A DNA stretch of 64,000 bases from Paraspadella gotoi (taxonomy: Eukaryota; Chaetognatha): NCBI GenBank assembly GCA_051294375.1, contig CM119265.1, positions 13,384,124-13,448,123 on the forward strand. Direction: 5' to 3'. A model generated the notes under the pieces. That model was given only the letters and a program-made list of their open reading frames with translations. It was not told the DNA's origin and searched no databases. Below, one piece after another: positions 22,728-34,586 of the stretch. Numbering within the stretch: the stretch's first letter is position 1; every line of letters starts with the position of its first letter. A program made the position numbers and the translations under genes.

Positions 22728-24493
22728 CTCTCGCTGAGAATTTTTCATTGATAATGTCCTTCGCATTTGTAATTAATGAAATAAAAATTCGCATTATCGT
22801 TCTTTTTTACTATCCAGTTTTTATGTATGAATAGTAGAAATATATAAAGACTGTTGCTGTTATATATTTACAGTGCCGCATTTCAGTAATAGGATATTTT
22901 TGGTCGGTTACTCACTCACTCACTCACTCACTCAGTTGTCACCTTATATTTTATCTTATTGCTTAAATCCCTATATTCAGTATTTCCTTTCTCGCTTCTA
23001 CTGGATTTACAGTATCGGTTGAAAACTCACCTTGTACTCAATTTTTATTTATTTTTATCAATTTTTGATAGATTTTCTACTAAGTTTTCTTTTTTTTTTT
23101 TCTTTTCTTTCATTTTCTCTGACTGATTGCTTATTCGCCCTTCGCATCTCAACTGCAGTCCTTCTCCGTCTTAATGGATGTCCTTTCATTCTGCTTCAGC
23201 GTCCTTCATCTCTCCCCTCAGATTCTTTCTTTCTTTCCTTTTTGTTATTTTTTTTCTCTTTCTTTCTTTCTTTTTTTTTCTTTCTTTCTTTTATTCTTTT
23301 CTGTTTTATTCTTTCTTTCCATCTCTCATTTTCTGTCTACTTACTTTCTCGGTATTTTACTATTTGTTTGGTAGTATCTTTTATTTTCTCCTTTTTTCTT
23401 TCTTCCTTTTTTTCTTTCATTCATCCCTTTTTTCTCGTCTTCTTTTTAATATTTCATTTCCCCCTTACTCCTTAATTCCATTCCATTCCATTCTCTTATC
23501 TATTTTTTTTTTTTTATTCGCAACTCTCGATTTCGGTCTTTTCCCACTCATTCTCTGAATTACGCGCGTCCATTTTAATGGAAATTCTATTATCATGCGG
23601 TAATTCTTCTTTTTATTGCCCGCTTTACTCTCACCCTCGCTCCTTCCGAAAAAAAATAAAAATTTCCCCCTTTTTCTTTTTCCTCTTTCTCTCCTTTTCT
23701 CGTTTTCTTTCTTCTTTTTCTCCTCTTCCTCTTTCTCTTCCTCCGCCTTAAGCTTTTATTCATCTTTCCTCCCTTTCAATCTCATTCCTCTCCCCTTGGC
23801 ACAAGTTCTCTCAGGCTAAGAACTCAATTTTTTTCCCCCTCTCCTCCGTCTCTCCACCACCCCACCCCCCTTTTTTCTCTTTCTTTAATTTTCACTCTTT
23901 CGGGGTCTCCTTTGATTACTCAATCTCCTCCTATTATTTTTCTCTTTCCCTAATGATTTTTAAAACTGCGACATTCGTGGTTCATTTGTTTGGCTTTCAG
24001 TTTAAGCCTCTGATAAAAAAATAAATAGGACGATTATCTATAGGTTTTTTCGTATTTTATACTCAGCCGTCTGATAATATTAGTCTAATTCATCAAAAAA
24101 AAAAATCAACAAAAGAGATTTCTGTAATCCTGCAAGTTTTTTTTTTTCCTACAGTAGCATCTGAGACTGCAAGCGCTGTGACTAAATAATTTTGTTTAGA
24201 CAGTTGTTTTTTTTGAAAAATTGTTGTTAAATATTATTCATTTGTCTCGAACCCTTTCCAGTATATCATCATTTTCGTAGCCACTTAACTAGAAAAGAAT
24301 TATGGATTTTAGTTGTAACGCCTTCGCTACTCGAAATAATCTTTTGGGTAGAATTCTTCTTCGCGTCTGAGAAGCATAAAAATGAAGAAGTGCGCTCGGG
24401 TATGCAAATGACATGGTGGAGCAGCGTTATAAAAATTCGCCCCTTTTTTTCCTCTTTTTTGCTTGCTACGTATCTCTCTCTCTATTCCTCTCT

Positions 24494-24554
<61 letters not shown>

Positions 24555-24703
24555 CGCGGAAAAGAATAACAAACGCTCATTTTAAAGACTTGAGTCTTCA
24601 CAGCGCAGCGCAGAAGGCGGTTGGATTCTTCAATAAAATCCATTTTTTCATCGACTCCGTGGCTAGAAATTTAATAGTTTTTCATTTTTATTAAGCACTG
24701 AAA

Positions 24704-24840
<137 letters not shown>

Positions 24841-25490
24841 CTCATTTTAGAGAGTGGAAAAAGAAAAAAAATGTGCTGAGAATGAGATCGATAAAGCTAT
24901 TAGATTAATCTTGTCATGTCAGCCATTTTTTATTGGCTTTGGTCTATCCTTCAAAAATCTGTGACAGATTTGTTAACGATGAACTTTGTACATATAATCC
25001 TCATAATAATCATCCATTATTAGCCTTTGTTTGATTATGGGCTCTATACCTCATACAAGGTGATATTTAAGGAATAATGTCGCGGTTCTCATCCCTCTTT
25101 CCATCTTACTAACGAAAATCATGAATTATCAAAAACGATTACAAGAACAAAAAATTGACCAAAAAAACTAATTTTCCGTTTTCGAGATAAAGATTTTTGC
25201 GATTTTCCTCTCAAAAACGCGCCCCGTTCGGTCGTTCGAGTCTTTCAGCTCATAACCACGCAAAGACTCTTCTCCTCTCGGCAACGCAATTATGCAAATG
25301 AGAATGAAGCATCGCTGCCTCGCCAGTCTCGGGATGGATTTCTTGCAGCGAGAAAATCGTTCGGTGGTTATACTCGCGAGCGAATCTCTCTCTTTCTCTC
25401 TCGCCTTCTCTCTTTCGCTCGTTGTCTCTATTTGGCTCGCTCTCTCTGCGCTCTTTCTCCCTATCTCATTTCGCATTACTATCTTTATAT

Positions 25491-25604
25491 TGTAGCGGTA
25501 GTATTTCATACTCCGCTACTCGTCCGAGCCATAGCCAATTTGCCATAACATAGGTGCTGCTGATTCTCGGACGAGTAGCGGGCTATGAAATACTACCGCA
25601 ACTA
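25491..25604. mobile_element. small MITE-like inverted repeat
   Basis: Two arms of about 36 bp (25491-25528 and 25566-25600) are near-perfect reverse complements: GCGGTAGTATTTCAT then GCTACTCGTCCGAG, against CTCGGACGAGTAGC then ATGAAATACTACCGC. A 37-nt loop separates them. No ORF. TATAT lies on both sides and could be a short target duplication, but AT-richness makes that weak. Confidence 0.7.
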
Positions 25605-26510
25605 TATTTTCATTTTTCTCATTCTGTCTCTCTGCAACCTCTCAACCTTCATAAAACAGCAAAATGTTTGATTCAATAAACCTATCTATTTTCTATTTTT
25701 TTAACCCGATGCTTTAGGGCGTCGTTTATCAACTCTGACAGCCGCGATAAACTAATAATAACTTGGTATAATTTAACCTTATCTGAGAATTAACCGTTGA
25801 TTATTGCTCACAACTATTTCTATTACATTGAAACTTCATGCCTTTATTCAAAGCTTAAAAATAAATAATAAATAGTTAATAGTTAATAGTTGTGGTTGAA
25901 CCGGGTAACTAATGGACATGATGGCTTCACTTAAATGATCCACGAGGTTTTGATAAACCTGGGTTGCCCGCAATTGGCTGAAAAATATTTACATAATGAG
26001 ATCCTTGATTGATTGATTAATTCTGAAGACTAAGTCGTACGCTTGTGACATAAACTGGAATACAGTTGGGTTTTACATCAGAATCATTTTGTTATTCTAT
26101 TTCATATCTTCCAGTTCCTATATTCTCCTAAAACATATTTATTACTACGTGAATGAGCTACAGCTTAAACTGATTATTACGTGATGAGCTTTTTATCTTT
26201 CGGAAAACAAAACCAAAAAAACTACATTTTTTGTGTCAAAATAATTTAATAATAATTAACGCAACATTGCATTGGAAAGCGTAATTGATTGAGCAAAACG
26301 CAAAGAACGCGAGACATCATTAGTCGAGTCGTTTAAAATCGATTTTATTTGGTTTTTCTTTCCCCAAAATCCATTCGGCGCTTCTGGGTACAGGGTCGAA
26401 CTGAAACGTCCCTCTCAGAGTTCAGCGACGAAAAAAGAGACTTCGAAAAGCCCCACCCAACGCAGCGCTAGGCCTTGCGCAGCGTCGCCGGGCCTGGCGC
26501 AGCGCAAACA

Positions 26511-29241
26511 TTAGTCCATCTTATAGAGAATTCCGGAGCCGACGACGATGACGAGTCCTACCAACCAGAAGAGACCGAGTTGCGTTTTGAAAATGACGAC
26601 AGCGCCTTGGCCAAGGGTAACAGGGAAAGGCGTTCAATCGAGAAAAGCTGAGATTATATTAAATTTTAGTTAAGACTATGAGGTAAGACACGCTGAAAGA
26701 AAGGTGGATACTGGATAAGAATAGGCTGCTCAAAGCACACCTTGTCCAAACCTGGATAATTGGATATGGTAATGAATCAATGAAAAGGCGTGGAGAAACC
26801 TGCAGCAAAGCATACATACTGGAGGAGGACAAGCATAAACGACGATCTTAAGTTGAGTAAAGAAATAAGGATCGCACTCTGCCGCCCATTCCTCACCGAT
26901 AGAGGCGAGAATGATGGCGACCGCGTTGCAAAAGTTTCGGACGATGTTGTCCGAGTATTTCATCACCAAGGAAATGACGATTCCGCCGAGCGAGTGGAGA
27001 ACGACGACACAGTGGACCAATATGTTAAAGCCAACGAAGGGACCCTGTAGAGAAAATATATGTCTGTATGTCTGACGTGTCTCTCTCTCTCGCACTCTCT
27101 CTCTCTCTGTCGGTCTATTGGTCTGTTTATATCTTTCCCTCTGTGTCTCTCTCTTTTGCTCACTGTCTGTCTCTTTGTCTGTCTATCTATCGCTGTCTCC
27201 TTGTCGGTGTGCTGCTTATCTCTCTCTCTTTCTCTCTCTCTCTCATCAACGGAATGGACCTATAAACGGACTTGGTTGGCCTAGTGATGTGATTGCTCGT
27301 CTCCTTCACGAATCATCAGAATGCCGACGAATCACAGACCTTACTTCAACCTTAGAATGACCAATGACCGACGGAGGAACCGACGGAGGGATTGATGGTC
27401 AAAATTGCTAAGAGAACTCTAGGCATTCACCTCTACACCTAAACTCAAGAAAGAACACTTCTTCAAATAATAATAATTTCTTCAAATAATAATTATTTGA
27501 AGAAGTGTTCTTTCTTGAGTTTAGGTGTAGAGGTGAATGCCTAGAGTTCTCTTAGCAATTTTGACCATCAATCCCTCCGTCGGTTCCTCTGTCGGTCATT
27601 GGTCATTCTAAGGTTGAAGTAAGGTCTGTGATTCGTCGGCATTCTGATGATTCGTGAAGGAGACGAGCAATCACATCACTAGGCCAACCAAGTCCGTTTA
27701 TAGGTCCATTCCGTTGATGCTCTCTTCTTTCCTCTCTTCTTTTCTATTCCTCTCCTCCCAGAGCCCATCGACTCTTCCCCCTCCATTTTCTCCCCATCCC
27801 TACTTCTTCTCCCCTTCTCTCCCATCACCCTTCCTCCTCCTCCGCTTCTCACCCGCTCCGGATCCCGGATCTTCTCCCAATCTTGACCGATCGCGATGCC
27901 TCCCGTCACGATGACCCCGAAAAAGTAGATCTGAATATTTTTGACCCAGAGGGAGACTTCGGCGCCAGAGTTTGGTTTGATGAGTTTCTCGAAGAAGACG
28001 GAGGCGAAGCCGGAGCAGAGACAGTAGGCGAGGACGGAGAGGAGTCCGATAGGGTAGTTCACGTCCTTTACTGCGACTGATTAGAGAGGGATGGGAAGCG
28101 GCGGGTAGGTTGATGCGGGACTAATTGGGTGGGGAAGGGGTCGGGAAAGTTTACGCCTCTGAGTTTTTTTCTTTTTTTGTAGACTTTGCCGATAGAAGTG
28201 CTTCCAGTGACGGAAGCCGCCTTAGGAGGCGTGGCAACAACCCCGAGTCATGTTTAAAAATCCAGGATCCGCTCAATCGCTTAACCAGTTAACGCTTTGT
28301 CTACAGTAACATGAAATTCTCATCTACTGAATCTACGAGGAGAAATTTCACGGACCTTTCTTTATGTTGTCCAAAGAAACGAGCGCCACTCCGATTGTCA
28401 ATAGCAAGACGGCGATCCATTTTCGCATCCCCAATTCGGTCTTCATGATGATCACCATGAAAATCGCCGTCGACACGATTTTGAACTGAAGCGTCACCTG
28501 ACGATGGAAGAAGAAAAAAAGAACAGTTGTCGAAGGGGAACGCAAGTTACGGATATTAAACGAAGAAAGATTATCGATTGAACCGATTCAACAATCACGC
28601 AAGAATCCTTAAAAATTTAGTTTTCATTCTAGTACATCTCTCGAATGGTGATCGCCAAACGCGATAACCAGTGGTTATTAACCACGCTTGATAAATGATT
28701 GGGAGGAGGCATCAGTAGTAGGGCAAAGGAGTAAGCACGAGCTCATTCCGCCATCGAAGAGAGAGGGGCCGCTCGCTTCAATGGATCACTTAGCAAGCAT
28801 TCGAGCGCCTGATAAGTTGCTGGGTCCAAGTTATCCAGAGCGAGGTACCCCAAATTGTTCTGAACGGCGTAAACGACCGAAGGAACGGACATCAAGAGAG
28901 TCTCGTACTTATTCTTCGCTAACTCGTGAGTGACCACAGCTTTGAAGGACTGGAACCAAAAAAAAAAAAAAAAAAAAAAAAATTGTTGGGATTGTGGACA
29001 TTGTTTAATTTGTCGTCGTCGTCGTTTCTCGGTTCACCCCGATCGATCCCGCGTGCTCCCAAAAAAGAGATACGAATAGAGAGATGACGAGTTTTTGCGC
29101 CTCCGCCAGGAAAACCGCTATCGACGCCAAGTAGTTGCTGCCTTCCACGATCTGAGTGTAGCGTTGCAGCAAAGTACAGCAGGCGATGTCTAGTGACAGC
29201 AGCATTAGAAGGAAGAAACGGCCCGTGATATTGCCGATCAT
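26511..29241 (-). CDS. SLC35A-family nucleotide-sugar transporter
   Basis: Six exons on the minus strand (29038-29241, 28809-28949, 28356-28497, 27853-28076, 26897-27044, 26511-26605) give about 317 aa, the usual length for Golgi nucleotide-sugar/nucleotide antiporters. Family landmarks in order: QRYTQIVEGSNYLASIAVFL, then AEAQKLVISLFVSLFWE in helix 2; VPSVVYAVQNNLGYLALDNL and DPATYQ|VTLQFKI, the family's signature joint; CSGFASVFFEKLIK; SLWVKNIQIYFFGVIVTGG; GFNILVHCVVVLHSLGGIVI and VMKYSDNIVRNF; a final helix and SGILYKMD. The natural sugar (UDP-Gal, UDP-GlcNAc or CMP-sialic acid) cannot be fixed. The donor of exon 3 (AAAG|GTCCGT) is unusual although the frame is kept. Intron 4 carries a long palindrome. 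Confidence 0.9.
27070..27242. repeat. CT/GTCT-rich microsatellite in transporter intron
   Basis: Mixed CT and TCTGTC units in intron 4, on the + strand, abutting the left end of the palindrome. Confidence 0.75.
27244..27719. mobile_element. 476-bp near-perfect palindrome (foldback element)
   Basis: Arms 27244-27471 and 27492-27719 are both 228 bp and are reverse complements with very few mismatches (for example CCGACGGAGGAACC against GGTTCCTCTGTCGG). Only 20 nt separate them. The tips read CATCAACGGAATGG and CCATTCCGTTGATG. No ORF of note. In RNA it would form a hairpin of about 228 bp. It lies wholly inside intron 4 of the transporter gene. No clear target duplication: both flanks are CT-rich. 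Confidence 0.93.
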
Positions 29242-30536
29242 TTTTATAAATCTGGAATAGTTACATGTAAACATTTTCTTTGTTTATGTATATGTAGCAT
29301 ACAATTTTTATGAATATTTTTCGAATTTAAAAGTATAACAATACGTATTCGACTAATTATAGTACCTACAATTACTTATCATGCATTGTTTAGTAACGAA
29401 CATCGTAATCTCCCTGCAAAATAAATTAATAATATTTTTTTCCGGAAAGAAAAAGACAAAATATATTGTTTTTCAGTTCCTTCTGTCATACACAAATTAA
29501 TACGCAATTGATAACTAACTTTTAATTCAGCATTTACCTTTTAGAAGGACTTTGCTCACTAGGATAGGGTTTCATTTTTTTGTAGAAAGTTAATGTAAAC
29601 TATTTTTCTTAAATCGATGTTCTAAGTGCATGTAAAAATAAACATTGCGCAGCCGCAAACAACCTCAATTGAAAGGAACAATTGAAAGGATTGAAAGAAA
29701 ATTGTAAGAAAAATCTATCATTTTTATTTGTCGCGCTGATCAGGAGATGAACTCCCTCCAAAACACACACATGAGTGAGTTCATTCCCTTTTTTAACCCA
29801 GTCCTAATTAAGACAGGGTTTTTTCGACTGAAACGGATATTTCTTTTTAAATTATAACATACCCCTCGAAAATGTACAATTTTTTTTACGTCTATTTAAC
29901 TGTTATTACCTATTACAAAGATTTGTCTTTTACTTTCTTTATATGAATATTTTTCCTTTACTTTCTATAGAAATTTGCTCTTCTGACTGCATTTTCATTT
30001 ACATCGCTTTACCCAAAATAGCTCATTTTTGCTTATTTTAGTTTTAATAAACCAGATAGCTCCACAAAGAAAAAAGAGCATTTTTAAAAACAAAATAGTA
30101 ATAAAATATATTTTTTCTGAAACAAAAGAACAGTAAAAAACTTTATCTGCACCTACTAGATCTTCGCTGTATACTGCTTTTCAACAAAATAGCAAGTGTT
30201 TTTTTTATTTTTTTAAATTTAAATATTTGAAAAAATAATTTTTTTGATATTTTTAGTATGTACTTTTTTTATTTTATAAAAATTTGAAAAATTACCTGTT
30301 TTACTATTTTCTATTTTTCTTTATATTTATTTTATTTTATTTTTTATTCTATGTCTGATCATTCAAATTATCGTCGTCGTTTCTGTCGATCTCGATCCCA
30401 ACCGATGAGTCATCCAGCCAGAGAGAGAGAAAGAGCGAGAGAGATTCGCTGCTCCGTCATACAGCAAGGGGGCATTAAAGAGCATTTCGCCAACATTTCA
30501 TTATCCTACGCTACAGGGATTCTTTAACATTATTTA
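29242..30536. other. AT-rich spacer, no gene seen
   Basis: Upstream of the transporter gene. AT-rich with poly-T runs and a short GAGA patch near 30420-30443. No exon or RNA gene recognised. Confidence 0.55.
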
Positions 30537-31020
30537 CAGGGGTGGGACCATATATCGAGATAAAACTTAACGTCCTGCCCTGTCTGAATGATTTGAGATA
30601 CAATAATAAAATAGGTGCCAATAATTTTTTTGTCTTTTTACTTTCATATGCAATGAAACAATAACAAATTTTAAACAGCTACAGGGCATTGTGGATGTTT
30701 TCAAATCATTTAGTCATTTTTATATGCTCACCTTATATTGTATAGTATAAAAGCCATACTTGTTAATATGTTTCAGTAGTCATTTCTGAACATGACAGGG
30801 TTATTAGGGGGAGCCTAACTCAAACCGCATGGAGAAAATCGAGCAGTTTCCTTTGCTGCATCAAAAAAAGCATTATATTAAAGAATTTCAAAAAGATTAA
30901 AATATCATCTAAAAGCTAAGAGAGAGTATTATATAAATATTTATTCCTATTTTAAAAATAATTAAGAGTTTTAGAGTAATGATTTTTTAAATTTTGTCTC
31001 GATATATGGTCCCACCCCTG
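30537..31020. mobile_element. hAT-like non-autonomous element with 29-bp TIRs
   Basis: Ends are CAGGGGTGGGACCATATATC on the left and its reverse complement, GATATATGGTCCCACCCCTG, on the right; the match extends to about 29 bp with one mismatch. The 484-bp interior has no ORF. CAGGGG tips are typical of hAT elements, which make 8-bp duplications; the flanks here (ATTATTTA and AATATTAC) are similar but not identical, so the superfamily is tentative. Confidence 0.75.
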
Positions 31021-31577
31021 AATATTACAGAACTCTTATTTATTATTTTTTTCCATTTTTTAGATATATTACCAGCTATCTAAACAAGCTTTGAATGTTC
31101 AATAGCTGTATGTTATTACATATTATCACATATCACATATTAAGTAGAGCTTCAGGATCTGATCAGAATACAGTGACAGGGCATCTTCAATTTGCAAAGT
31201 ATCCTGATAATAAATTACAATTTTTAAAATAGGTACAGCATTAAACATATATTTTAGTATACTTATTATGCATTTTAAGATATATCTTTTATAAAATTGT
31301 ATAATAATATTCATCTAAAATTTTTTTATTCATACTTTTTCATATACATAATATAAACATATAGATATTGTAGATATGTACCTCACATTAAACTAACACT
31401 CAGGTTTGAGCCCTGATAGTTCTGTTGGGAGTTGAATTTTTTTTTTACTATAAATTTTGATAGAACTGATGGGGTTTTGGGGATTTGAATCCTTCAATAC
31501 TTCACCCCACACAAACTGACATTGACTATGCTATTCAAGCATATTCTATTTAAGATTCATTAATATTTTTTTTCTTT
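31021..31577. other. AT-rich spacer between two mobile elements
   Basis: AT-rich with no supported ORF. Confidence 0.5.
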
Positions 31578-31974
31578 AATCAACATTAGACCTTGCCATA
31601 TATGAAAAGTTTTGAAATCAAAAAACGAGTATTGTGTAAAGGTGCCCATACATCATATGAATTTTTTGAACATTTTTGTAAAAAAAAAAATTTACATAAA
31701 TGCTGCCAACTTTGAAAAAAATGAAAAAATGGTAAAAAATGGACTTTTTGCTAAATATCTTTAAAAGCTTTATTGCTAGAGGGACGAAACCCAAACTATC
31801 TTGTAGAGCAGAAAAAATTGACTATGTTTAATCATTTAATCGCTTTTATCAATTTTTCTTTTTCTTTTATATAGAAAAAAAAATATTATGTATATACTCT
31901 CCTTTCGTTGTTTTTGAGGTATTAGGAAAAAACAGTTTTTGTTTGACAACGATTTATTTGACACAATTTAGTCA

Positions 31975-32011
31975 GACATGTTTCGGCTCATTCATTTAGA
32001 GCCTTCATCAG
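31975..32011 (-). ncRNA. hammerhead-like ribozyme motif, left arm
   Basis: On the minus strand: CTGATGA, a 5-bp stem II (GGCTC/GAGCC), GAAAC and ATGTC, the conserved core order of a hammerhead with a minimal stem III (AC-AT-GT) and predicted cleavage after the final C. One extra A sits between CTGATGA and stem II compared with the textbook core. Identical in the core to the right-arm copy. Similar minimal type I hammerheads are known from Penelope-like retroelements and retrozymes. Confidence 0.65.
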
Positions 32012-32445
32012 TGTTTGACAATCAATATTTTGTCTCTGTTGAAGTAAGTTTTTGAGAGAGAGAAAGAGAGAGAGAGAAGAGAAAATTGAGGGAGAGTTTC
32101 CAACAAAGAATAAGTTAAGGACAGTGGTCAGATCTGAGGACAGCTGAAGGTGAGGAGAGGGAAGAAGTAAGTCTTTGAAAAATGAAATGAGAGTGGGAGA
32201 GAGAGAGAGAGAGAGAGAGCAAAGCAAAAATTTTTAAACAATACATTTAGCAATGTACAACAGAGATAAAATGCATGAAATCTAACATAAACTGAAATTA
32301 ATGTTAACAATAGAAATAAATAAGTTAGTAGAATAAAGTGAAATTTGAAATAGAAAATAAGTGGTGAGGGATAGATAAGTGAAGAAAAGTGAAAGTAAAT
32401 AAAGAAAGAGCTCAAAAAATGAGTTGGCCCCCCCCCGGCCGGGCA

Positions 32446-32989
32446 AATGGAGGACGTTGACGATAAAGTCGGGTCATTGGCCTGTCATAGGTTGCGAGGG
32501 TATACTTGTAGAGTTTGATATGCTTGGATCCGGAAGAGATCCGCTTGGGAAAATGCCAAGTGCTACTCGTATATCCCTTTGGCCTGATAACCTGCCGACA
32601 GCCCTCTCTCACCTGACGGTGAGGCAGGCAGTTGCCTGTTCTGGCCCTGTTTTGCTACAGGAGATACAGACTCCTCTCCCTCCTCCTGTAGCCGTGTTTT
32701 GGCGACGCTCAGCGCGAGGAGAGTCGCGCCAAGTTGCTACAGGTTCAGGAAAGGTATCGGACGTCCATTGCCTGCTGAGAGGGCTCCGCCTGATCCGTTG
32801 AGTGGGAACAGGGGAATCATTGTGCGGTTGGGGTGGCTCTGGGCGTTCCACACCATTTGGATGAGCGAATCATAGCTTGGAGGGAGGTCGAATCGTCCCT
32901 CCATCACGGTTCAGAGAGGGTTCGAGAGCTTTGATGTAGATTGCCTCTCTAATACCTCTAGAAAACCAGTTTTGGTCAAGGGACAGCAC
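32446..32989. other. unique GC-rich core of the foldback element
   Basis: About 545 bp between the inner arms, much more GC-rich than its surroundings and bounded by C9/GGCCGG on the left and GGCCGGGGGGGGG on the right. Open frames exist on both strands (for example 32424-32801 + and 32412-32612 -). I recognise no domain and cannot choose a strand. It may be captured sequence or part of an element gene. Confidence 0.5.
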
Positions 32990-33429
32990 GGCCGGGGGGG
33001 GGCCAGCTCATTTTTGAGCTCTTTCTTTTACTTACTTTCACTTTTCTTCACTTATCTATCCCTCACCACTTATTTTCTATTTCAAATTTTCACTTTATTC
33101 TACTAAACTTATTATTTTCTATTGTTAACATTAATTTCAGTTTATGTTTAGATTTCATGCATTTTATCTCTGTTGTACATTGCTAAATGTATTGTTTAAA
33201 AATTTTTGCTTTGCTCTCTCTCTCTCTCTCTCTCTCTCTCCCACTCTCATTTCATTTTTCAAAGACTTACTTCTTCCCTCTCCTCACCTTCAGCTGTCCT
33301 CAGATCTGACCACTGTCCCTTAACTTATTCTTTGTTGGAAACTCTCCCTCAATTTCTCTCTCTCTCTCTCTCTTTTCTCTCTCTCAAAAACTTACTTCAA
33401 ACAGAGACAAAATATTGATTTGTCAAACA

Positions 33430-33466
33430 CTGATGAAGGCTCTAAATGAATGAGCCGAAACATGTC
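33430..33466 (+). ncRNA. hammerhead-like ribozyme motif, right arm
   Basis: CTGATGA at 33430-33436, stem II GGCTC/GAGCC with a 9-nt loop, GAAAC, then ATGTC ending at 33466. Stem I can form between the preceding GATTTGT..CA and the following TGAC.AAATT, with a CAAA bulge on the 5' side, as expected for a type I hammerhead. The extra A after CTGATGA is present here too. It points outward, mirror-image to the left copy. Confidence 0.68.
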
Positions 33467-34447
33467 TGACTAAATTTGTGTCAAATAAAATCGTTGTCAA
33501 ACAAAAACTGTTTTTTCCTAAAGAAAAAAAAATAAAAAATTACTTATTTAAAAAACCTAATTCCATTATAAATAATAAAAATTAAAAAAAAACTTTAATG
33601 ACCTGGTGAAACAAAATATTAAAGTTACCCATTGTCAAATCAGAATTACTATTTTTTTATTTACTCGGAGAAAAGTGCATTCCCTTTTTCCCTTTAGCCT
33701 AGTTCAAACCTATTAAATAAAAATAATTATTAAGGAAAGTGATTTTTTTTAAATTTAAAAAAAATATAACTTTTTAACCGATAATCCTTTTTTAAAAATT
33801 CTTTCAGCAAAACAAAGGCAATTATTTCTTTAATTCATTCGCCATAATTTTTTTTACAAAATATTTTGCAAGCATTGTTAAAAATATCATTTTTTAAAAA
33901 TTTTATCAAAAATTGCCCAAAACAATAGTTTTTAAAAATAATTTTACTTAGTAAAAAATTCACTTAATTTATAATGCAAGGTATGTAACAAAGTCAATTT
34001 TTTCCGCTCTACAAGATAGTTTGGGTTTCGTCCCTCTAGCAATAAATTTTTAAAGATATTTAGCAAAAAGTCCATTTTTTACCATTTTTTTTCATTTTTT
34101 TCAAAGTTGGCAGCATTTACTGTAAATTTTTTTGGAAAAAAAATGTTCAAAAAATTCATATGATGTATGGGCACCTTTTACACAATACTCGTTTTTTGAT
34201 TTCAAAACTTTTCATATATGGCAAGGTCTAATCAACATCCAATATTTTATTCAATTACCTCATTACCTTAATGTGTATGATATATGATACAAATTAAAAA
34301 AAAAAATTCAAGTATTACAGTAACAGTTCAGCTTAAGCCCTTGAAAGCGATTTACATGTATTGGCGCAGCCACTGATTTAGTTTATTTTTAAAACTGCGT
34401 ACGCTAAAAATCCTTGAGCCGATGATTTTGGTTTAAATCGATGCTCA

Positions 34448-34586
34448 TTGTTACGCCCCCTTTCTCAAGAACCCGATCCTTACCTTCTAAATAGCCCGAC
34501 CTTTTCGTGTTCATATCAGCTCCCTCGCATTTTCTCTTCGACGGTCGAAGAAAATTCACAATTGTCGATGTTGTTGTCGGCCATTC
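34448..34586 (-). other. possible isolated first exon
   Basis: On the minus strand a GC-richer patch reads MADNNIDNCEFSSTVEEKMR and, after a frame change, MNTKRSGYLE ending at a good GTAAGG donor. The KRSGYLE string resembles the start of a PH domain, but no continuing exon was found in the mobile-element region downstream. Weak. Confidence 0.22.

Larger units (their letters stand above)
31588..34229. mobile_element. 2.64-kb foldback element with 9-bp target duplication
   Basis: Outer arms (about 31588-31822 and 33993-34229) are inverted repeats beginning AGACCTTGCCATATATGAAA and ending with the reverse complement. AATCAACAT flanks both ends (31578-31586, 34230-34238), separated on the left by one T. 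An inner pair of inverted arms (about 31922-32445 and 32990-33520) encloses a unique GC-richer core. The left outer and inner arms are separated by about 95 nt, the right ones by about 470 nt of AT-rich DNA. Long inverted ends with a 9-bp duplication fit Mutator-like or Foldback elements. No transposase is recognisable, so it is presumably non-autonomous. Confidence 0.88.

Noticed and set aside
23032-23558. 126-147-codon + ORFs rich in Phe/Ser/Leu that look membrane-like
   Set aside because: Hydrophobicity follows from T/C-rich low-complexity DNA; three overlapping frames look the same.
31588-34229. Possible reverse transcriptase or transposase gene inside the foldback element
   Set aside because: Open frames in and around the core show no RT, GIY-YIG or DDE motif.
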